Source: Isoetes taiwanensis
Taxonomy: Eukaryota > Streptophyta > Lycopodiopsida > Isoetales > Isoetaceae
Direction: 5' to 3'
DNA: 64,000 bases
Assembly: GCA_021234155.1 (NCBI GenBank)
Contig: JAJEKV010000096.1
Coordinates: forward strand, 2,791,678 to 2,855,677
The notes under the pieces were generated by a model that saw nothing but the letters and a program-made list of their open reading frames with translations, searched no databases and was not told the DNA's origin. The translations under genes and the position numbers were made by a program. Shown in pieces: positions 58,836 through 64,000 of the stretch. The first letter of the stretch is position 1, and the number at the start of each line of letters is the position of its first letter.

Positions 58836-59569
58836 AAGAAACAACTGGATAGGTGTAATGTGATAATGCAACATACAATGTACTTCCAAAGGCGAAGTTT
58901 CAATAAGAATGCAATGCTCATTTAAATAACAATATAAAGTTGCACCATTATTAAAAGACATGTTTACTTTGGTCATACAAAACTACAGAAGAGTTTGGCG
59001 ATGATCTTTCAATGCTATGAATTGGATATGAAGACATGGATGTCGCATCTGTTTATCTGTTTATTGCAAAGTATGTTGAATTCAAAAACATCTTGTCTGG
59101 CAATGTTGTAACACATTGATAAATGTGGTGTAACCCAAACCCTTCAAATGCCAATGTGAAATGTTAAGTGTAGTTAACTTCCATGTTGATTGCAAGAATA
59201 TATGCAAGCAAAACATAACATTTGGCCTACGTTTAAAGGGGGTATTTCCTTGTGCACATTAGAAATATAAAAAAAGTGTCAATGGATTTATTGATAACAT
59301 TTGATGATCATGATGATACATTTTTGTTCTATGTTCTATATAACTTATCATGTTCAAAAGAGCCTATCTCATACAAAGCTGGCTATGTTGTTGCATTGGC
59401 ATCTTGACAAAGTTTGTTATAACATCATGCGATGATGATGCTATGCTAGTTATTTTGTGTGGGCGCCTCTTATTTTGTTACAATGGCATTTCTTGCAAAT
59501 GCATAAGCAGAATTTGTTTTCGATCATTAGTTCAAGGTTACGGTACTTCAAGGTCTCATTTCCATCAAC

Positions 59570-60095
59570 AGAAAGATTACTTCCATTAAAACGATGCTTA
59601 TCTCGCGTGCTATTGCGACCTTGTTGTCAGGATCAAATTGCAATGTCTGTTCATAGGCCTTCAATGCCTTTGCCCCTCTTTCTTTTTCTCATAAGCATTC
59701 CCTAAGTTATTCCAAGCTACTACATATCCCGGGGAGAGTTTCACTGACCTTTTTTTCATCTTGGACAATTGCTTGCTCAACATTTTACTACTAAAAAATG
59801 TAAATCCGAGGGCATTATAAACCCCGCCAATAAAACGGATGACATCGGCATTACTAACTAATGTTTTACGTGGATGTTTTTAAACATAGATACCAAACAC
59901 GCTTTTTACCTGAGCAAGATCTTGTTCGTCTCCTTCCCAATTTTTGATTGCATGATCCAAATATTTTGCAGCCAAAGTGTAAAGCTTTTTACACAACATA
60001 ACAGCGCCTAATTCAAAATATTCTACGTAAGATGCTTCACCGATTCGAGCTCGTTCTGCGGTTTGCCAAGTTTCAAATATTAGAATATTTGGCAA
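59570..60095 (-). pseudogene. Captured PYG7-like TPR gene fragment
   Basis: On the - strand: ARIGEASYVEYFELGAVML, KKLYTLAAKYLDHAIKNW and GDEQDLAQ (60,050-59,915). A stretch beginning GTAAAAAG behaves as a retained intron, and coding then resumes as VYNALGFTFFSSKML (about 59,825), LSPGYVVAWNNLGNAYEKKK (about 59,735) and, after a slip, LQFDPDNKVAIARE (about 59,625). These are TPR helices in the order and spacing of the plastid photosystem I assembly factor PYG7/Ycf37 family as I know it; this is recall, not a search. Kept intron and lost frame indicate a genomic-DNA capture. It lies 1.1 kb inside a Helitron end, which suggests Helitron transduplication. Confidence 0.6.
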
Positions 60096-63000
60096 GTCAT
60101 TGGTAATTTACAATAGCTTGAAAACACTCCACCAAATTCCATTCCACGTATCGGAAAGGACTTGACGAATGACAAAAAACCTCTAGCACAAATCAATGCC
60201 AGCAGAGCTCCTAAGTAAATCAATTGTGCACCATATCTATCAGATGAATGTTTGCAATAATTAAGAGGGACATGTGCTTTTTACATCTTGTGCATAAGCC
60301 ATACCAATGTGTTTCTTACATCTTGTGGCTAAGCCATACCATATCTGCAGGATCAATGTGCGGAACAATTAAGAGGGGTATGTGTTTTGTGAGGCACTAA
60401 AGAATCATAAGTCCGAGCACAAATCACTTACACCATCATTTCTCCCCTGTTGTAGACCTCCTAGTTTTCGATGCAAAGATTGGCAAAGCACAAAGATCTT
60501 AAAAGCGATGCCTAACACGGCCTTATGCACTACTTTGGAGCATATTGTTGCAAATGCCTGAGAATGATGCATACACCATGGGATTTGTGACGTTGACCAT
60601 GTGATTTGTGACGTTAAGAGCAATGAAGCAGTGAATATTAGTGAAGGCCCATCTCCCCTGCAGAGCTGCATGTAAGAAAATCCAAGTTATATGTAGCAGC
60701 ACCCATCGCTGCATGCTCTATGCCCTTATCTATACGAAACTGCAAGTCAAATCCCTAATAGCCACATCATAACATCTCTAAGCACTTAAGACTAAAACTA
60801 AAACAAACTTTGTTTCATATATCTTGCATACATGACTCAACCTTTGTAAACCATGCATGCATGTGCCAAGTAAGGAACCTATTTTAAGCTGAGCGTAACA
60901 CTGCAATGCACACTGGCCACACACCTCACACAACCTAAAACATGCACAGTTATAACTCAACACATGCACTATTCTATTTTAATCGAAATCTAACAATTAA
61001 CAACCCCTGTTCCCAAGCCAACAAATAGGATAAGGTCTGCCCGGCGACTTTTATCTGAGGCAAGCATTGAAATGTATAAGCAAAGGATTTAAGCAACCAT
61101 ATTATGGACAGAAGTAAATAGACAAAACCAACAGATGGTAAATAATTTTGCTATTGAACCATATCTTTCTGAGAAATAAGTAGCCTTTGACATAGGATGC
61201 AGTTGTGGCACACGGGCATAGGCTAGGACAATCAATTCACCTAAATAGAAGAACAGAAGGACATCTCTTCTAGTCATTGCTATATCTTTTATGAAAGCAT
61301 GAAAATTGTAAATATCTGTTATCAAGTAGCTAGCATATAACATCCTTGCTGCAATGAAAGTACACTTGGCAACAACTCAGTATATGGAATTTTTATTTAT
61401 CTACTCAATGAAAACCATGCGACTAAATTGAGTTAGCCAAATAAGAATCAATCTTGTTTTCTAGAAGGTCTTTAAACTTTAGATCTTTTACCTTTAGAAT
61501 CGTTCTTCAAAAGGCTATTCGGATATGGGATTGGATTGATCAAATAAAAGATGAAGCTTAACATGCATAAGGTAGAAAATTTACCTAGGAAAAGGGCTAT
61601 TCTTTGCGTCCTTTTTTCCCATATTTTCTCCATAGATCTCATTATCCGAGAAGGTGCTAGAGGAACACGGGAATTGGCTTGGAAACATAAAAATAGAGGT
61701 GTTACATTCTATAAAAAAGTTCATCAGAATGGACTTACTCGAGAGATGTCCTCGACCAAAATTTGTCCAAATTTGGGAGCTCCCCATGATGCCGGATTCC
61801 ACGTATCTACATCAACAAAAGGCCTTCAGGATATCAATCATAAGAAATACAATCAAATAACTAATCATCTAAGCTCTTACAAATATAGAAAGAGCTCCTT
61901 CAACCAGGATTACTGATTACGGGAAGATAGATGCCATGCATAACTTGCAGAACATGATTATCTTTATATCTCCCTAGCTGGATGAATAACCTAGCAAGAA
62001 AGACAAATGCCTCCTTCTGATAGTTCTCAGAAAGCGAGAGAAACCCTACGACCAAATCCATAATCTCAAGCCCTTAATGCAACACTGCTTGTTTTACCGT
62101 GAAAGCACCCAAACGCCGATCCCGAGGATTTTCGAAGATCCAATTCGAAAGAAGAAGATAAGCTAGCGGCTTTCCACAAAGATGCGCCATAACAGTCAGG
62201 CGAGCAAATGGGCAGGAAAAAATCTCAAAAAATACACACTGCGAGCATCATGTGCCGCAGATAAGCAAAGCGGCCATAGCTAGGATTGAATTAGAGGCAT
62301 GGAAGGCATGCATGGGTAGAGTAGAACGAGGTGAGAAGGGGCTCTGATAGTTTGGAGCAAGAATAGAAATGCCGGAGCAAGCCAGAACCTGGAAAACTTA
62401 GACCCACTGTAATCAAACTCTGCTTTGTGATGATGCATGCCGCCTCGACAGCTGCAGGAAGGGCCGCTAAACGCTCTGCATGGATAAACCAACGCCAAAA
62501 TCTAAAAATTTCGAAATCACAGGAGAAGCCATAAACGATTTTTAGGATACCCTTAAATTTTTTCAGGCAGCCAAAACCCTCCAAATCTTATGAAATCGAT
62601 TAAAAAAAAATTCCAAAAATGTTTTTTGCCATGCCGGAGAATTCCAAATTAACAAAGTAGATTGGCTAAGTTTTACACTTGCAAATTTCTGTCATATCTC
62701 TCAAATTAATTGCATAGAGCTTTATACTAATTTAAAGACAGTTGTGCGGCATTTAGAGTAAGGCAAAGGCATCTTCATCACTGCGGTCATCACCAATGTT
62801 GACATGAAGCAGGTTGGAGTTGCCAATCTTGTGATAAAAACTGGAATTATTGCAAGCCACTTTCACAACCGACACATTTTCAAATATCGTCAAATTTGAT
62901 GAAAAATACGTGTACCTAATGCAATGACAAGATAGTCTACATTTTGTTGGATGACACAGCTCTAAAACTCAGTATTTCTTGAGAACATCCTAGGCTTCTG

Positions 63001-63220
63001 CTGCAAGAACATGCAATTTCTACAAAAAAAGGAAAAGACAAAAGAAGAAAACGCATGCACGAATGATTGTTGTAACTTATATTCTTTACATGAGACCTAC
63101 GTTCATTTGTACACCTAGACCCGCTATTTCTTTTTTTTCAACTAATGAAAGGATGCAACAATGTAGTTGTAGTTGTCAGTACATGCCCATAGGAACATGT
63201 CCATCAACACGGTGCCATGA
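60096..63220. other. Presumed Helitron interior; no confident gene
   Basis: The - strand has weakly coding-like patches: 62,584-62,290 (Met start, Ser/Ala/Leu-rich, could be a transit-peptide region) and 61,343-61,089 (a hydrophobic stretch). They could be 5' exons and introns of the same captured TPR gene, but no motif proves it. Confidence 0.25.
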
Positions 63221-63357
63221 TGCCTTCGTAAGTATTGCTTCCGGAGCTCCAGAGCTAGGGAAGTTCAAAGATAAAAGGATCCGCCTCCATGATGCCTTTG
63301 TAAGTATTGCTTCTGGAGCTCCAAAGCTAGGGAAGTTCAAAGATAAAAGGATCCGCC
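63221..63357. repeat. Tandem duplication, about 70 bp x 2
   Basis: Two units starting GATGCCTT(C/T)GTAAGTATTG and ending GATAAAAGGATCCGCC, nearly identical. After them, near 63,920-63,995, a short ATGCAAGTAAA motif recurs four times at the window edge. Confidence 0.9.
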
Positions 63358-64000
63358 ATAGCCAAAGCCATAACCTCATCACTGTTGGGCAAATTTTCGA
63401 GTAGAGAAGGTTTGTTCCGGTTGAAATTAGGAATTTTTGATTGAGTTAGCACATCGCAAGAAAATTTCCAATAGATTTTTATGCATATTTATATAAGGAT
63501 AATACAAATTTCTGTTTGGGAAGAAAAAATATACGACTATTTGAGAAAACATTAGGAAATTTTTCGGCAGGGTTTAAAAAATTTGCCCAACACATTCAAG
63601 CCGCGCTAGTGCTAGCAGGATGTACACGTCGAAGTGATAGGCACTGTGCAAACCATGGTTCGAAAATAGGGGAGTTCCTCCCCTGAAAATCTGCACACTT
63701 TTATTAAATTCCAATCATCCAAAAAAAATTCCGTCAATTTTCCAACAAAAAAATAAAAAATTTCCGGCAAGAAAATGCACTAACATATATTTTTGTGGTT
63801 GTCTCAAATACCAAGCAACATTTTTACTGGTTCGACATATTGCTGTATATAGGAAAGCCTATAACGTGGAAACAAGGGACGTTCGATTCTTGAAGCAACG
63901 CAGCGGTAAAGATCAGCCAAGATGCAAGTAAACATGAGTAAAATGCAAGTAAATCAGCGGAATGTAGGGTAATCATGCCAGATTGCAAGTAAAACAGGGA

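Overview
The window looks like intergenic, repeat-dominated chromosome from a land plant with a large genome. The evidence is a decayed PLS-type PPR gene, two kinds of Ty3/gypsy relic, a plant L1-type LINE, Helitron ends carrying captured gene pieces, an LTR element primed by initiator tRNA-Met, and a plastid-type TPR gene fragment. The PPR and LINE-tail styles remind me of ferns or other seed-free plants, but that is a weak impression. Almost nothing here is an intact host gene; most coding matter is broken by stops and frameshifts.

Layout. 1-5.7 kb: a PPR pseudogene (1.69-3.56 kb) in empty flanks. 5.7-15.9 kb: a decayed Ty3/gypsy pol on the + strand whose 3' half is mirrored by an inverted second copy, giving a multi-kb foldback centred near 11,013. 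16.9-20.7 kb: a 5'-truncated LINE. 22.9-23.3 kb: the tail of another non-LTR element (-). 25.0-29.5 kb: a multi-exon - strand gene joining a DGQHR/ParB-like region, an undefined middle and an FCP1/HAD-like domain. One of its introns and its upstream flank are filled with repeats built on a CACGGACTT(A/G)AGTCCG core; the upstream set contains nine copies of a perfect 20-bp palindrome.

33,156-51,586: an 18.4-kb LTR retrotransposon on the - strand (LTRs about 1.55 kb, PBS, PPT, 4-of-5 matching TSD) inserted in an exon of an RCC1/CRINKLY4-like receptor gene. In transcription order it carries 5' LTR, PBS, a leader with two hairpins, an ORF whose ends are histone H3-like, a spacer with two more hairpins, an unidentified ORF, gag, protease, RT, RNase H, integrase, a chromodomain, PPT and 3' LTR. 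A Helitron of about 5.3 kb (42,786-48,101) sits in the spacer.

The H3-like ORF is the most unusual object. It begins with ten residues identical to the canonical H3 tail, continues with roughly 300 residues of acidic and basic spacer, and ends with an H3-fold-like C-terminus. It sits in an element that also encodes a chromodomain, which suggests, but does not prove, a chromatin-directed strategy. This copy is disabled by stops and frameshifts.

54.76-58.08 kb: a DUF7869-type gene (+) with one intron and several in-frame stops. From 58,444 rightwards: a second Helitron 3' end (- strand, same terminal hairpin) followed by a captured PYG7-like TPR fragment with an intron retained. All calls were made by eye; identities and percentages were not computed.
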